64,000 nt of DNA. Origin: Lachnospiraceae bacterium (GTDB lineage Bacteria; Bacillota; Clostridia; Lachnospirales; Lachnospiraceae). Both the position numbers and the translations under genes were made by a program. Numbering within the stretch: position 1 is the first letter of the stretch; each line of letters starts with the position of its first letter. Positions 1 through 7,441 of this stretch are shown one piece after another. The stretch is from the NCBI GenBank assembly GCA_030526405.1, contig JAUNCZ010000008.1, positions 1-64,000 of the forward strand, written 5' to 3'. A model generated the notes under the pieces. That model made no database searches. It was not told the origin of the DNA and was given only the letters and a program-made list of their open reading frames with translations.

Positions 1-44
1 TGGTTAGTTCAAACATGAGAAGAGATGTTGAAAAATGTGTGCGG

Positions 45-67
45 TTTTGAAGGTACGATCTTCAAAA
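45..67 (+). other. Hairpin upstream of the tRNA cluster
   Basis: Eight-base perfect stem (TTTTGAAG / CTTCAAAA) with a seven-base loop, just before tRNA-Asn. It may be a processing stem in a spacer, perhaps following an rRNA operon that lies outside the window. No rRNA sequence is visible in bases 1-44. Confidence 0.35.
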
Positions 68-70
68 TAT

Positions 71-142
71 TCCTCGATAGCTCAATGGTAGAGCACACGG
101 CTGTTAACCGTGGGGTTGTTGGTTCGAGCCCAACTCGGGGAG
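71..142 (+). tRNA. tRNA-Asn (GTT)
   Basis: Cloverleaf with acceptor TCCTCGA pairing with TCGGGGA through one wobble, anticodon loop ctGTTaa, and T-loop GGTTCGAGCC. CCA is not encoded. It is the first gene of an Asn-Glu-Cys cluster with gaps of 7 and 15 bases, probably one transcript. Confidence 0.95.
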
Positions 143-149
143 CTATTAT

Positions 150-221
150 GGCTCCATGGTCAAGCGGTCAAGACATCGCCCTTTCACGGCGGTAACACGG
201 GTTCGATTCCCGTTGGAGTCA
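150..221 (+). tRNA. tRNA-Glu (TTC)
   Basis: Acceptor GGCTCCA pairs with TGGAGTC (one wobble). The anticodon loop contains TTC and the T-arm is GGGTTCGATTCCC. CCA is not encoded. It lies 7 bases after tRNA-Asn. Confidence 0.95.
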
Positions 222-236
222 CTTTTAACAAAATAA

Positions 237-308
237 GGCGTCGTAGCCAAGTGGTAAGGCAATGGTCTGCAACACCAGTATCCACCGGTTCAAATCCGGT
301 CGACGCCT
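237..308 (+). tRNA. tRNA-Cys (GCA), copy 1
   Basis: Acceptor GGCGTCG pairs perfectly with CGACGCC, the anticodon is GCA, and the discriminator is U as expected for Cys. It is followed at once by a terminator hairpin. All 72 bases are repeated unchanged at 374-445. Confidence 0.95.
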
Positions 309-310
309 CT

Positions 311-340
311 AAAAAGTCTCAGTATGAACTGGGATTTTTT
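311..340 (+). terminator. Terminator after the Asn-Glu-Cys cluster
   Basis: A 13-bp stem with two G-U pairs (left arm 311-323, right arm 328-340), tetraloop ATGA, ending in a run of T. It separates the two tRNA-Cys copies. Confidence 0.7.
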
Positions 341-373
341 TATAAGACAGTTCGCTGTCAGAATATAAAACAG

Positions 374-445
374 GGCGTCGTAGCCAAGTGGTAAGGCAAT
401 GGTCTGCAACACCAGTATCCACCGGTTCAAATCCGGTCGACGCCT
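374..445 (+). tRNA. tRNA-Cys (GCA), copy 2
   Basis: Identical over 72 bases to copy 1. It sits beyond copy 1's terminator, and no good promoter is visible in the 33 bases between; a small UUCG-capped hairpin at 346-359 is there instead. Expression may depend on readthrough. Its own terminator follows directly. Confidence 0.95.
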
Positions 446-446
446 T

Positions 447-482
447 AAAAAAGGATCTCAGATTTTCTGAGATCCTTTTTTC
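447..482. terminator. Bidirectional terminator after tRNA-Cys 2
   Basis: Perfect 16-bp stem (447-462 / 466-481) with a TTT loop, A-run on one side and T-run on the other. It can stop the tRNA transcript on the plus strand and the amidohydrolase transcript from the minus strand. Confidence 0.85.
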
Positions 483-569
483 TTTACCTTTTAGCTACGA
501 TGCTCTGTTTCATAATAAGAAAGTACGATGTTTGTAAACTCTGCTGAATATCAGCGGTACCTTTCGATA

Positions 570-1808
570 TTACAATGAAGCACCTGTATCCAGAAGAAGA
601 TCCAGAACCACAGCACTGAATACTGTGGCGGCTTTGGATAGAATGGTCTCATCGAAATCATAATTCCTGCTGTGAAGCGGAGCGGTGGTGTCGGATGGGA
701 ACAGCAGAAAAGCAGCATTGCCACCCTGTCGTTTTACCTCTTCCATCATAAGTGCGGCATCCTCGCTGGCTCTGAAGCGTTCCCCCTCAGTGGCAATACG
801 AAGGCTGGAAAGCTTATTGAGGAGAGTGTTGATCTTCTGGTGAAAATCCTCAGAGGTTACAAGAGAGGGAGCTTTCCCCTGAATCTGTATGGTTGCAGTA
901 CAGCCATACATAGCGGCTGCAGACTGAATCACATGCATGGCCTGGTCTTCCATATACTGGTTCAGCTCAGTGGTTTCTCCGCGAACCTCCATTTCCATAG
1001 AGGCCTGAGCAGCCACAATATTTCTTCCTTCTCCGCCGTTGATCCTGCCGATATTGATCCTTGTGGCACCGGCACTGTTCCTTGGAATGGCATTTAAGGC
1101 AAGAACTGCTGTGCACAATGCTGTAATGGCGGAATTTCCATTCTCAGGACAGGCACCGTGACAGGAGCGTCCATGGAATATTACGTTGATCTTTGAAGTG
1201 GCAAGCGAGCCATTAACCCCGGTGATACAGTCCACTGGAGAGGGAATTGTTTGCCCATATTCACGGCCCACAATATGACCGGCAAGAAAGTAATCCACTT
1301 TCTCCAGCCATCCTCTGGTTACCATCTCTCGGGCTCCCATACAGCCCTCCTCAGCCGGCTGAAAGAGGAAGCGAATAGTTCCTTTGAGTTGATCTTTCTT
1401 TTGAGCAAGAATTCTGGCTGTGGTCAGACCAATGGCCATATGTCCGTCATGACCGCAGGCATGCATATTTCCCTGACAGGTAGAAGCAAAGCCTTCTCTG
1501 GAGGGTAGATGGGAAGGCGCCTGCTCTTCAGACACGGCCAGTCCGTCTATATCAAAGCGGATACATACCAGCGGATGTGGCTCATTTCCGATTTCAGCCA
1601 CCAGACCACTGATATTTCCGGTTGCTCTTTCACCGGAAATAATGCGGTAGCCCAACTGCTGCATTTCACGGATCAGATAGGCGGTGGTATTGCTTTCCTT
1701 CCAGGCTGTTTCTGGAATCTGATGGAGATTTCTTCTGTGCTCCACGGTCCATTGAGAAAGGGATCGGGCTGTTTCTTCTATATATAGTAGTTCGTTTTTG
1801 GTAAGCAT
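570..1808 (-). CDS. M20-family metallo-amidohydrolase, AbgA-like
   Basis: 412 residues, whole-length match in pattern to the M20D group (AbgA p-aminobenzoyl-glutamate hydrolase subunit, hippurate hydrolases), which cleave N-acyl amino acids with a two-metal centre. Visible signatures are HACGHDGH (metal ligands), FQPAEEG (catalytic Glu), GGEGRNIV and a late SEDAALMM stretch typical of AbgA. A clear GGAGGA site precedes the ATG. It lies 17 bases behind niaR on the same strand, so the two are probably co-transcribed. The true substrate is unknown; the niaR link makes an N-acyl nicotinate conjugate one possibility, which is inference only. No AbgB partner is present. Confidence 0.85.
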   Translation of the reverse strand: MLTKNELLYIEETARSLSQWTVEHRRNLHQIPETAWKESNTTAYLIREMQQLGYRIISGERATGNISGLVAEIGNEPHPLVCIRFDIDGLAVSEEQAPSHLPSREGFASTCQGNMHACGHDGHMAIGLTTARILAQKKDQLKGTIRFLFQPAEEGCMGAREMVTRGWLEKVDYFLAGHIVGREYGQTIPSPVDCITGVNGSLATSKINVIFHGRSCHGACPENGNSAITALCTAVLALNAIPRNSAGATRINIGRINGGEGRNIVAAQASMEMEVRGETTELNQYMEDQAMHVIQSAAAMYGCTATIQIQGKAPSLVTSEDFHQKINTLLNKLSSLRIATEGERFRASEDAALMMEEVKRQGGNAAFLLFPSDTTAPLHSRNYDFDETILSKAATVFSAVVLDLLLDTGASL

Positions 1809-1825
1809 AGAATCCTCCGTTGACT

Positions 1826-2350
1826 TTAATCAATAAGATAGCCTGCCTGGCGGAGCTGATTCTCCACCTCATCCAGAATCTCTTCCTGATCTGCCTGAAC
1901 AGTGTGATAATGCAGACCACCGGAAATCTCAAGAAGAGGAATACCTTTTTGCTCTTTCACCTTCTGAAGAAAGGTGTTTACGTCTCTTCGGCTGCAAAGA
2001 CCAAGACGGCCCTGAATCTCACCGTAGATGGGATGCTCAATGATCACATTGGTAACAATCGCTCCCTGATCCACAATCAGCTGCAGCTCGTTCTGGAGAT
2101 CCTCGGTTGCATGGTTCACTTTGAATCGGCGTGTATAGACAGACTGCTCCTTCTGATATAGAACATATCCACGGGGGGTGGAAAGAATATCAATATCAGA
2201 AGCACGGAGCAGGGCTACATCCTGTACAATAATCTGGCGGCTGACGCCTAATTCACCGGACAGAGCAGTTCCTGATACGGGCCTTTCTGCTTTCTGAAGA
2301 ATAGAAAGCAGCATCTTTCTTCGCTTTGTACCTTCTGTTTTGTTCTCCAC
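1826..2350 (-). CDS. niaR: NiaR transcriptional repressor of NAD synthesis genes
   Basis: 174 residues: an N-terminal HTH_11 winged helix (roughly residues 10-60) followed by a 3H domain with its conserved His positions (for example IEHPIYG and GGLHYHTV). NiaR (YrxA) senses nicotinate and represses NAD biosynthesis or niacin uptake in Firmicutes. The frame stays open upstream, but I take the GTG at 2348-2350, which has AAGGAG 7 bases before it and gives the normal family length. A dyad in its 5' region suggests autoregulation. The amidohydrolase follows in the same operon. Confidence 0.9.
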   Translation of the reverse strand: MENKTEGTKRRKMLLSILQKAERPVSGTALSGELGVSRQIIVQDVALLRASDIDILSTPRGYVLYQKEQSVYTRRFKVNHATEDLQNELQLIVDQGAIVTNVIIEHPIYGEIQGRLGLCSRRDVNTFLQKVKEQKGIPLLEISGGLHYHTVQADQEEILDEVENQLRQAGYLID

Positions 2351-2382
2351 TATTGTTCTCCTTTTCCTTACATGATGACAGT

Positions 2383-2394
2383 TGACAGGTGTCA
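2383..2394 (-). promoter_or_regulatory. Candidate NiaR operator dyad
   Basis: TGACAGGTGTCA, with perfect TGACA / TGTCA half sites, lies between the niaR promoter and its start codon. The position suits autorepression. Assignment to NiaR is inference from location. Confidence 0.5.
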
Positions 2395-2408
2395 TATCAG
2401 CTGTACCC

Positions 2409-2437
2409 ATAATAACATGGTCCCCGACGGAGGTAAA
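2409..2437 (-). promoter_or_regulatory. niaR promoter
   Basis: On the minus strand TTTACC, 17 bases, TATTAT. It is divergent from the sortase promoter and about 15 bases upstream of the dyad. Confidence 0.5.
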
Positions 2438-2446
2438 GGCTGTTGC

Positions 2447-2475
2447 TTGACAAAGCAAACACAGATTATTATGAT
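2447..2475 (+). promoter_or_regulatory. srtB promoter
   Basis: TTGACA, exactly 17 bases, TATGAT, about 36 bases before the srtB start. A strong sigma-A type match. Confidence 0.8.
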
Positions 2476-2510
2476 ACTTGTACGGAAGAGAGAAGAAGGA
2501 GTGACATAAG

Positions 2511-3347
2511 TTGAAAAAATATTCTGAAAAAAACAGAAAGGCTGGCATTGTATTGCCTGTGCTGATGATTCTTTGTCTGGGAATCATGGTGTTTTCATTG
2601 TACAAGCTGGTCACGATCTCTATGGAATACAGGCAGAGTGAGAAGGAATACGACATTCTGCAGAGCTATATTACAGAAAAGACGGAGCCGGAGGATGAGA
2701 TGGCGGAGTCTGCAGAGCAATTGGATCAGGAAGAGGAGACGCAGAGAAAAGCGGCCTCCCGGGATACGGGCTGTAGTATAACAGTGGATTTTGAACATCT
2801 CAGAGAAATCAATCCGGATCTGGTGTGTTGGCTGTATATTCCTGCTCTGGAGCTGAGTTATCCTGTGGTGCAGGGACGGGACAATGAGCAGTATCTGCAT
2901 CATACCTTTGAGGGGACAGAAAATTTTGCAGGCTCGATTTTTGTGGATGCGAATATACGGGAGCCGTTGGTTATGCCCCATACCATTCTGTATGGACACA
3001 ATATGAAGAACCAGACCATGTTCGGTAAGCTGAAGCTGCTCCTCCAGGAGGAACTGTACAGGGAGGAGCCCTGGTTCTGGATCCTTACTCCCCAGGGTGA
3101 GGAAAAATACCAGATTATTGACATCCGGTATACAGATGCGTTGAGCAGTACCTATACTCTCTTTGAAGAGCCGGACAATGAGTATCTGGCATATCTGGAG
3201 GAGATTCTGGCAGGTACAATGATGGAGAGGAAGCAGCTGCCGGAGATTTCAGAGAACAGCCGGCTGGTGACCCTGTCCACCTGTGCCTCCTCGGAGGGGA
3301 CAGAACGGCTTGTGGTGCAGGGAATCGCGGTAGAAAGCAGTCCCTGA
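2511..3347 (+). CDS. srtB: Class B sortase
   Basis: 278 residues. One N-terminal membrane helix (about 12-35), an acidic Glu-rich linker (55-80), then the sortase B barrel. Catalytic His163 is in YGHNMK, Cys258 in TLSTC, and the assisting Arg266 follows. Sortases cleave a C-terminal sorting motif and join the protein to peptidoglycan or pilin. The start is TTG at 2511 with AAGGAG 9 bases upstream. It has its own promoter, divergent from niaR. No sorting substrate gene is adjacent. Confidence 0.9.
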   Translation: MKKYSEKNRKAGIVLPVLMILCLGIMVFSLYKLVTISMEYRQSEKEYDILQSYITEKTEPEDEMAESAEQLDQEEETQRKAASRDTGCSITVDFEHLREINPDLVCWLYIPALELSYPVVQGRDNEQYLHHTFEGTENFAGSIFVDANIREPLVMPHTILYGHNMKNQTMFGKLKLLLQEELYREEPWFWILTPQGEEKYQIIDIRYTDALSSTYTLFEEPDNEYLAYLEEILAGTMMERKQLPEISENSRLVTLSTCASSEGTERLVVQGIAVESSP

Positions 3348-3402
3348 TCTGGAACAACGGGTTTGACAGTCTAATCTATATATGTAAGAAAGGAAGCTTG
3401 CT

Positions 3403-3591
3403 ATGGCAGTTTATCAGGTAGGTGATATTGTGAGGATGAAAAAGCAGCATCCCTGCGGCAGTGCAGAATGGGAGATCCTGAGAGTTGGAATTGACTTTCG
3501 CCTGAAATGCACAGGATGCGGACATCAGATCATGATTCCAAGGAAGCAGGTGGAAAAAAACACAAGGGAGATCCGTCATCAGGAAGTGTGA
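3403..3591 (+). CDS. DUF951 family small protein
   Basis: 62 residues with the DUF951 pattern: YQVGDIVRMKKQHPCG, then CTGCGHQIMIPR. The Cys at 18 and the CxxC near 38-41 could bind metal. The family is conserved in Firmicutes and of unknown function. AAAGGAAG lies 8-10 bases before the ATG. It sits between srtB and the ribosomal operon, where infA would normally be expected. Confidence 0.85.
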   Translation: MAVYQVGDIVRMKKQHPCGSAEWEILRVGIDFRLKCTGCGHQIMIPRKQVEKNTREIRHQEV

Positions 3592-3621
3592 TTGTTCTTG
3601 AAAAAAAACAAAAGGAAATCC

Positions 3622-3650
3622 TTGCAAAATCTGGATATTGGTGCTATACT
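3622..3650 (+). promoter_or_regulatory. Promoter of the alpha ribosomal operon
   Basis: TTGCAA, 17 bases, TATACT. The predicted transcription start falls inside the hairpin that follows directly. Confidence 0.65.
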
Positions 3651-3652
3651 CT

Positions 3653-3681
3653 AGAGCGTACGTTTGTGCGCTCTATTTTTT
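3653..3681 (+). terminator. Hairpin with T-run before rpmJ
   Basis: Nine-bp stem (3653-3661 / 3666-3674, one G-U pair), GTTT loop, then ATTTTTT. It probably terminates the DUF951 transcript; a transcript from the overlapping promoter would begin within its left arm. Confidence 0.65.
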
Positions 3682-3782
3682 ATGCGGAAATTCAGTTGCA
3701 GATTTCGCGTAGGACTAACCCATCCGGGAGCACACAACGGTAACAGTAAAATTGAGCACAGTATCAAGAAAGGAGGATTCAC

Positions 3783-3896
3783 ATGAAGGTAAGATCATCT
3801 GTAAAACCGATCTGCGAGAAATGCAAGGTTATTAAAAGAAAAGGAAGCATCCGTATCATTTGTGAGAATCCAAAACATAAACAGCGTCAGGGTTAA
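3783..3896 (+). CDS. rpmJ: 50S ribosomal protein L36
   Basis: 37 residues, the normal length for L36. The zinc ribbon is complete: CEKC (residues 11-14), Cys27 and His32. AGGAGG lies about 6 bases before the ATG. It is the first gene of the operon here. In most Firmicutes infA and the spc genes precede it, but none is present upstream in this window. Confidence 0.97.
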   Translation: MKVRSSVKPICEKCKVIKRKGSIRIICENPKHKQRQG

Positions 3897-3928
3897 TCCG
3901 TCAAACAACCCAGTGTTTATGTACTGTT

Positions 3929-4097
3929 AATATTATAAAGTGAGACCTGACCGGCTGCGTCAGGAAACCTCCGGCGGATGTACGCCAGAGCGTGACATCC
4001 CTTATAATATTGCTTAATACTCTTTCGTCCTGAAAGAGTGGACGGAAAGAGAAAGGCCGCAGAAGAGAAAGCGGCTGGATGCATCATACCGGCATCC
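3929..4097 (+). promoter_or_regulatory. Folded leader RNA in the rpmJ-rpsM spacer
   Basis: The 242-base spacer holds a chain of stems. A 10-bp closing helix (3929-3938 / 4002-4011) encloses CCTGAC/GTCAGG (3946-3951 / 3959-3964) and GGCG/CGCC (3973-3976 / 3983-3986). Then come an 8-bp hairpin (4019-4026 / 4032-4039), GGCCGC/GCGGCT (4055-4060 / 4071-4076) and GGATGC/GCATCC (4077-4082 / 4092-4097). The position suggests translational feedback by a ribosomal protein such as S4, by analogy with alpha-operon leaders; that role is inferred. Confidence 0.6.
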
Positions 4098-4138
4098 CAA
4101 TTAGGAAAATATTAAATTTGTAAATGGAGGAAAAGTAC

Positions 4139-4507
4139 ATGGCTCGTATTAGCGGTGTAGATTTACCAAGAGACAAACGCGTAGAGATCGGTCTGACCTA
4201 TATCTACGGAATTGGAAGAACATCTTCCATGCGTATTCTTAAAGATGCAGGAGTAAATCCTGATACACGTGTAAGAGATCTGACAGACGATGAGGTTAAG
4301 AAAATCGCTGCAGTTATCGATGAGACTCAGCTCGTAGAGGGTGATCTGAGACGTGAGGTTGCTATGAACATCAAACGTCTGCAGGAGATCGGCTGCTACA
4401 GAGGAATCAGACATAGAAAAGGACTTCCTGTTCGTGGACAGAAAACAAAGACTAATGCTAGAACACGCAAAGGTCCAAAGAGAACTGTTGCTAACAAGAA
4501 GAAATAA
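4139..4507 (+). CDS. rpsM: 30S ribosomal protein S13
   Basis: 122 residues, full length: [14 protein letters not shown] start, helix-two-turn-helix core, and the basic tail with [15 protein letters not shown] that contacts P-site tRNA. The ATG at 4139 has GGAGG 9 bases upstream; an in-frame ATG at 4124 lies before that site and is rejected. It follows the structured spacer and precedes rpsK. Confidence 0.97.
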   Translation: MARISGVDLPRDKRVEIGLTYIYGIGRTSSMRILKDAGVNPDTRVRDLTDDEVKKIAAVIDETQLVEGDLRREVAMNIKRLQEIGCYRGIRHRKGLPVRGQKTKTNARTRKGPKRTVANKKK

Positions 4508-4511
4508 TAGA

Positions 4512-4545
4512 TCTGCTGCTTAGCAGACATATGATCTTCGGATCA
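4512..4545 (+). other. Two small hairpins in the rpsM-rpsK spacer
   Basis: TCTGCT/AGCAGA (4512-4517 / 4522-4527) and TGATC-TTCG-GATCA (4532-4545, a UUCG tetraloop). There is no T-run, so these are probably mRNA processing or stability elements. Confidence 0.45.
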
Positions 4546-4602
4546 TTGAATTGACAAGGTTAAGTATTCATATAATTTGGAAAGTGTAGGTTAGTTTTTA
4601 TT

Positions 4603-4995
4603 ATGGCTAAAGTTACAAAGAAAACGACAAAACGTCGTGTCAAGAAAAACGTTGAACGCGGTCAGGCACACATTCAGTCATCTTTTAACAACACAATTGT
4701 TACTCTGACTGATACAGAGGGTAATGCTCTTTCTTGGGCAAGCGCTGGTGGTCTGGGCTTCAGAGGTTCAAGAAAATCTACTCCTTACGCAGCTCAGATG
4801 GCTGCAGAGACAGCTACAAAGGCAGCTCTTATTCATGGCCTTAAGAGCGTAGAAGTATTCGTTAAGGGACCAGGTTCAGGACGTGAGGCAGCAATCCGTG
4901 CACTGGCAGCTGCAGGTCTTGAGGTAACAAGCATCTGTGATGTAACACCAGTTCCTCACAACGGATGCCGCCCACCAAAACGTAGAAGAGTCTAA
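4603..4995 (+). CDS. rpsK: 30S ribosomal protein S11
   Basis: 130 residues, full length, ending in the conserved [13 protein letters not shown] tail. S11 forms part of the 30S platform near the mRNA exit. Unlike its neighbours it has no strong purine-rich site just before the ATG (the upstream bases are T-rich), so translation may be coupled or leaderless-like. Confidence 0.97.
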   Translation: MAKVTKKTTKRRVKKNVERGQAHIQSSFNNTIVTLTDTEGNALSWASAGGLGFRGSRKSTPYAAQMAAETATKAALIHGLKSVEVFVKGPGSGREAAIRALAAAGLEVTSICDVTPVPHNGCRPPKRRRV

Positions 4996-5016
4996 TTTTA
5001 ACAGGAGGTCATAATT

Positions 5017-5610
5017 ATGGCAGTAAATAGAACACCGGTTCTTAAAAGATGTAGATCCCTCGGCCTGGATCCTGTATATCTTGGAATTGATAAAAAATCC
5101 ACTCGTCAGCTGAAAAGAGCAAGCAGAAAAGTTTCTGAGTACGGTCTTCAGCTGAGAGAGAAACAGAAAGCTAAATTCATCTATGGCGTTCTGGAGAAAC
5201 CTTTCCGTAACTACTACGAGAGAGCAGATCGTATGGCTGGACAGACAGGTGCTAACCTGATGGCTATGCTTGAGTTGCGTCTTGACAACGTTGTTTTCCG
5301 TCTTGGTCTTGCAAGAACTCGTAAAGAGGCTAGACAGATCGTTGACCACAAACACGTTCTTGTAAATGGAAAACTTGTTAACATCCCATCTTACCAGGTA
5401 AAAGCTGGCGATGTTATCGAGATCAAAGAGAATAAAAAAGGTTCTCAGCGTTACAAAGACATCCTTGATGTAACAGGCGCTCGTCTTGTTCCAGAGTGGT
5501 TAGATGTTAACCAGGAGACAATGCAGGGTACTGTTAAAGAGGTTCCATCTCGTGACATGATCGATGTGCCAGTTAACGAGATGCTGATCGTCGAGCTGTA
5601 TTCTAAATAA
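5017..5610 (+). CDS. rpsD: 30S ribosomal protein S4
   Basis: 197 residues, the normal length. It has an N-terminal domain without the zinc-binding cysteines of the C+ form, then an S4 RNA-binding domain (about 90-155: LELRLDNVVFRLGLARTRKE). AGGAGG precedes the ATG. S4 nucleates 30S assembly and is the usual autogenous repressor of alpha operons, so it is a candidate ligand for the leader before rpsM (inference). Confidence 0.97.
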   Translation: MAVNRTPVLKRCRSLGLDPVYLGIDKKSTRQLKRASRKVSEYGLQLREKQKAKFIYGVLEKPFRNYYERADRMAGQTGANLMAMLELRLDNVVFRLGLARTRKEARQIVDHKHVLVNGKLVNIPSYQVKAGDVIEIKENKKGSQRYKDILDVTGARLVPEWLDVNQETMQGTVKEVPSRDMIDVPVNEMLIVELYSK

Positions 5611-5662
5611 TCTGACTAGATAACCCTCGATTTTCATTTTACCCAAAAAGGAGGGGCATAGA

Positions 5663-6625
5663 GTGTTTGATTTTAACAAACCAAAAATTGAGATCACAGA
5701 AATTTCTGAAGACAAGAAATACGGTAGATTCGTTGTAGAGCCACTTGAGCGTGGTTATGGAACTACACTTGGAAATTCTCTTCGTCGAATCATGCTTTCT
5801 TCTCTGCCGGGCGCAGCTGTAAGCCAGGTAAAAATTGATGGTGTTCTTCATGAGTTCAGTTCCATTCCAGGAGTGAAGGAAGATGTAACAGAGATCATCA
5901 TGAACCTGAAAAATCTTGCTATCAAGAACAGCAGCGAGACTAATGAGCCAAAGGTTGCTTATATCGAGTTCGAAGGCGAAGGAGTTGTAAAGGCTTCTGA
6001 TATTCAGGTTGATGCGGATATCGAGATCATGAATCCGGATCAGGTGATCGCTACCTTAAACGGTGGTCCTGACAGCAGACTGTACATGGAACTGACCATT
6101 ACAAAAGGTCGTGGATATGTAAGTGCTGACAAGGGCAAGTCAGATGACATTCCGATCGGTATGATCGCAGTTGATGCAATCTATACACCGGTTGAGCGTG
6201 TAAACCTGACAGTTGAGAACACCCGTGTTGGTCAGATTACAGATTACGATAAATTAACTCTGGATGTATACACAAAGGGTACTCTGGATCCTGATGAGGC
6301 TGTCAGCCTTGCAGCAAAGGTACTCAGTGAGCATCTGAAACTGTTCATCGATCTTTCTGAGAATGCAAAAACTGCAGAGGTTATGATCGAGGTTCAGGAT
6401 GATCAGAAAGGAAAAGTTCTTGAGATGAACATCGATGAGCTGGAGCTTTCTGTTCGTTCTTACAACTGTCTGAAACGTGCAGGAATCAACACTGTAGAGG
6501 AACTCTGCAACAAGACTCCTGACGACATGATGAAAGTTCGTAACCTTGGACGTAAATCCCTGGAGGAAGTACTTGCAAAACTGAAAGAGCTTGGTCTGCA
6601 GCTTAGCCCAAGTGAAGAGCAGTAA
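5663..6625 (+). CDS. rpoA: RNA polymerase alpha subunit
   Basis: 320 residues. The N-terminal dimerisation domain has [20 protein letters not shown] (about 32-52); the C-terminal domain (about 250-310) has the helix-hairpin-helix that binds UP elements and activators. It starts with GTG at 5663 behind AAAGGAGGGG. It lies between rpsD and rplQ as in nearly all bacteria. Confidence 0.97.
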   Translation: MFDFNKPKIEITEISEDKKYGRFVVEPLERGYGTTLGNSLRRIMLSSLPGAAVSQVKIDGVLHEFSSIPGVKEDVTEIIMNLKNLAIKNSSETNEPKVAYIEFEGEGVVKASDIQVDADIEIMNPDQVIATLNGGPDSRLYMELTITKGRGYVSADKGKSDDIPIGMIAVDAIYTPVERVNLTVENTRVGQITDYDKLTLDVYTKGTLDPDEAVSLAAKVLSEHLKLFIDLSENAKTAEVMIEVQDDQKGKVLEMNIDELELSVRSYNCLKRAGINTVEELCNKTPDDMMKVRNLGRKSLEEVLAKLKELGLQLSPSEEQ

Positions 6626-6647
6626 TTAACATAAGATTTTAAGTGAT

Positions 6648-6754
6648 GGAGCACCAGTAAGTCCAAAGATGCGTGGTGCTTCATTCCTGAATGGATTGAT
6701 ATGGCGGAGTCCCAGTAAGACCAAAGAAGCATGAGGATTCTGTCCCACGAATGG
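6648..6754 (+). repeat. Tandem pair of related hairpins before rplQ
   Basis: Two diverged copies of a unit of about 50 bases. Copy 1 has an 8-bp stem 6648-6655 / 6675-6682; copy 2 has a 7-bp stem 6706-6712 / 6735-6741. The loops share AGTAAG, one variable base, CCAAAGA, one variable base and GC, whereas the stems differ in sequence yet still pair. After each stem comes a GAATGGA; in copy 2 this carries the rplQ ribosome binding site. This looks like a conserved RNA element, perhaps a protein-binding feedback site. Confidence 0.65.
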
Positions 6755-6766
6755 AGGAAATATACA

Positions 6767-7303
6767 ATGGCAAACTACAAGAAATTAGGAAGAACATCTT
6801 CTCAGAGAAAAGCTCTCCTTAGAAACCAGGTTACTAACCTTCTGTACCACGGAAAAATCCGTACAACAGAGACAAAAGCTAAAGAGATCCGTAAGATCGC
6901 TGAGAGCATGATCGCTCTTGCAGTACGCGAGAAAGATAACTTCGAGACAGTTACCGTTACAGCTAAAGTTGCTAAAAAAGATGCTGACGGAAAACGCGTT
7001 AAAGAGGTTAAAGACGGAAAGAAAGTTACTGTATACGAGGAAGTTCAGAAAGAGATCAAAAAAGATTCTCCTTCCAGACTGCATGCTCGTCATCAGATGA
7101 ACAAAGTTTTCTATCCTGTAACAGAGGTTCCTGCTTCTAACAAAGGAAGAAAGAAAAACACTAAAGAAGTTGATATGGTAGCAAAAATGTTCGATGAGAT
7201 CGCTCCAAAATATGCTGACCGCAACGGTGGTTACACACGTATCGTTAAGATCGGACCACGTAAAGGTGATGCAGCTATGGAAGTTCTGATTGAGCTTGTT
7301 TAA
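6767..7303 (+). CDS. rplQ: 50S ribosomal protein L17, with internal insertion
   Basis: 178 residues, against about 120 in Bacillus. The ends match the family ([34 protein letters not shown]). A lysine/glutamate-rich insertion of about 50 residues (roughly 55-103) interrupts the core before LHARHQ. I take the ATG at 6767 behind GGAGG; an upstream in-frame ATG at 6731 lies inside the hairpin repeat. It is the last gene of the operon and is followed by a strong terminator. Confidence 0.95.
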   Translation: MANYKKLGRTSSQRKALLRNQVTNLLYHGKIRTTETKAKEIRKIAESMIALAVREKDNFETVTVTAKVAKKDADGKRVKEVKDGKKVTVYEEVQKEIKKDSPSRLHARHQMNKVFYPVTEVPASNKGRKKNTKEVDMVAKMFDEIAPKYADRNGGYTRIVKIGPRKGDAAMEVLIELV

Positions 7304-7330
7304 TCTGAAACTTTTATAAATTGTATGAAA

Positions 7331-7359
7331 AACCCGTCACGAAAGTGGCGGGTTTTTTT
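7331..7359 (+). terminator. Terminator of the alpha operon
   Basis: Ten-bp stem AACCCGTCAC/GTGGCGGGTT with a GAAA tetraloop, followed by a run of T. Confidence 0.92.
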
Positions 7360-7441
7360 GAAATCTGGTAGAATAATACTGTTCAAAGTGAAAAATGCTG
7401 CAGGAACAATCATAGTACAGTATGTTTGGAGTGATGTTCAT

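Noticed and set aside
3507..3743. A possible infA or other small gene between DUF951 and rpmJ
   Set aside because: The 78-residue frame overlaps DUF951 and shows no IF-1 or other family pattern; the region holds a promoter and a terminator instead.
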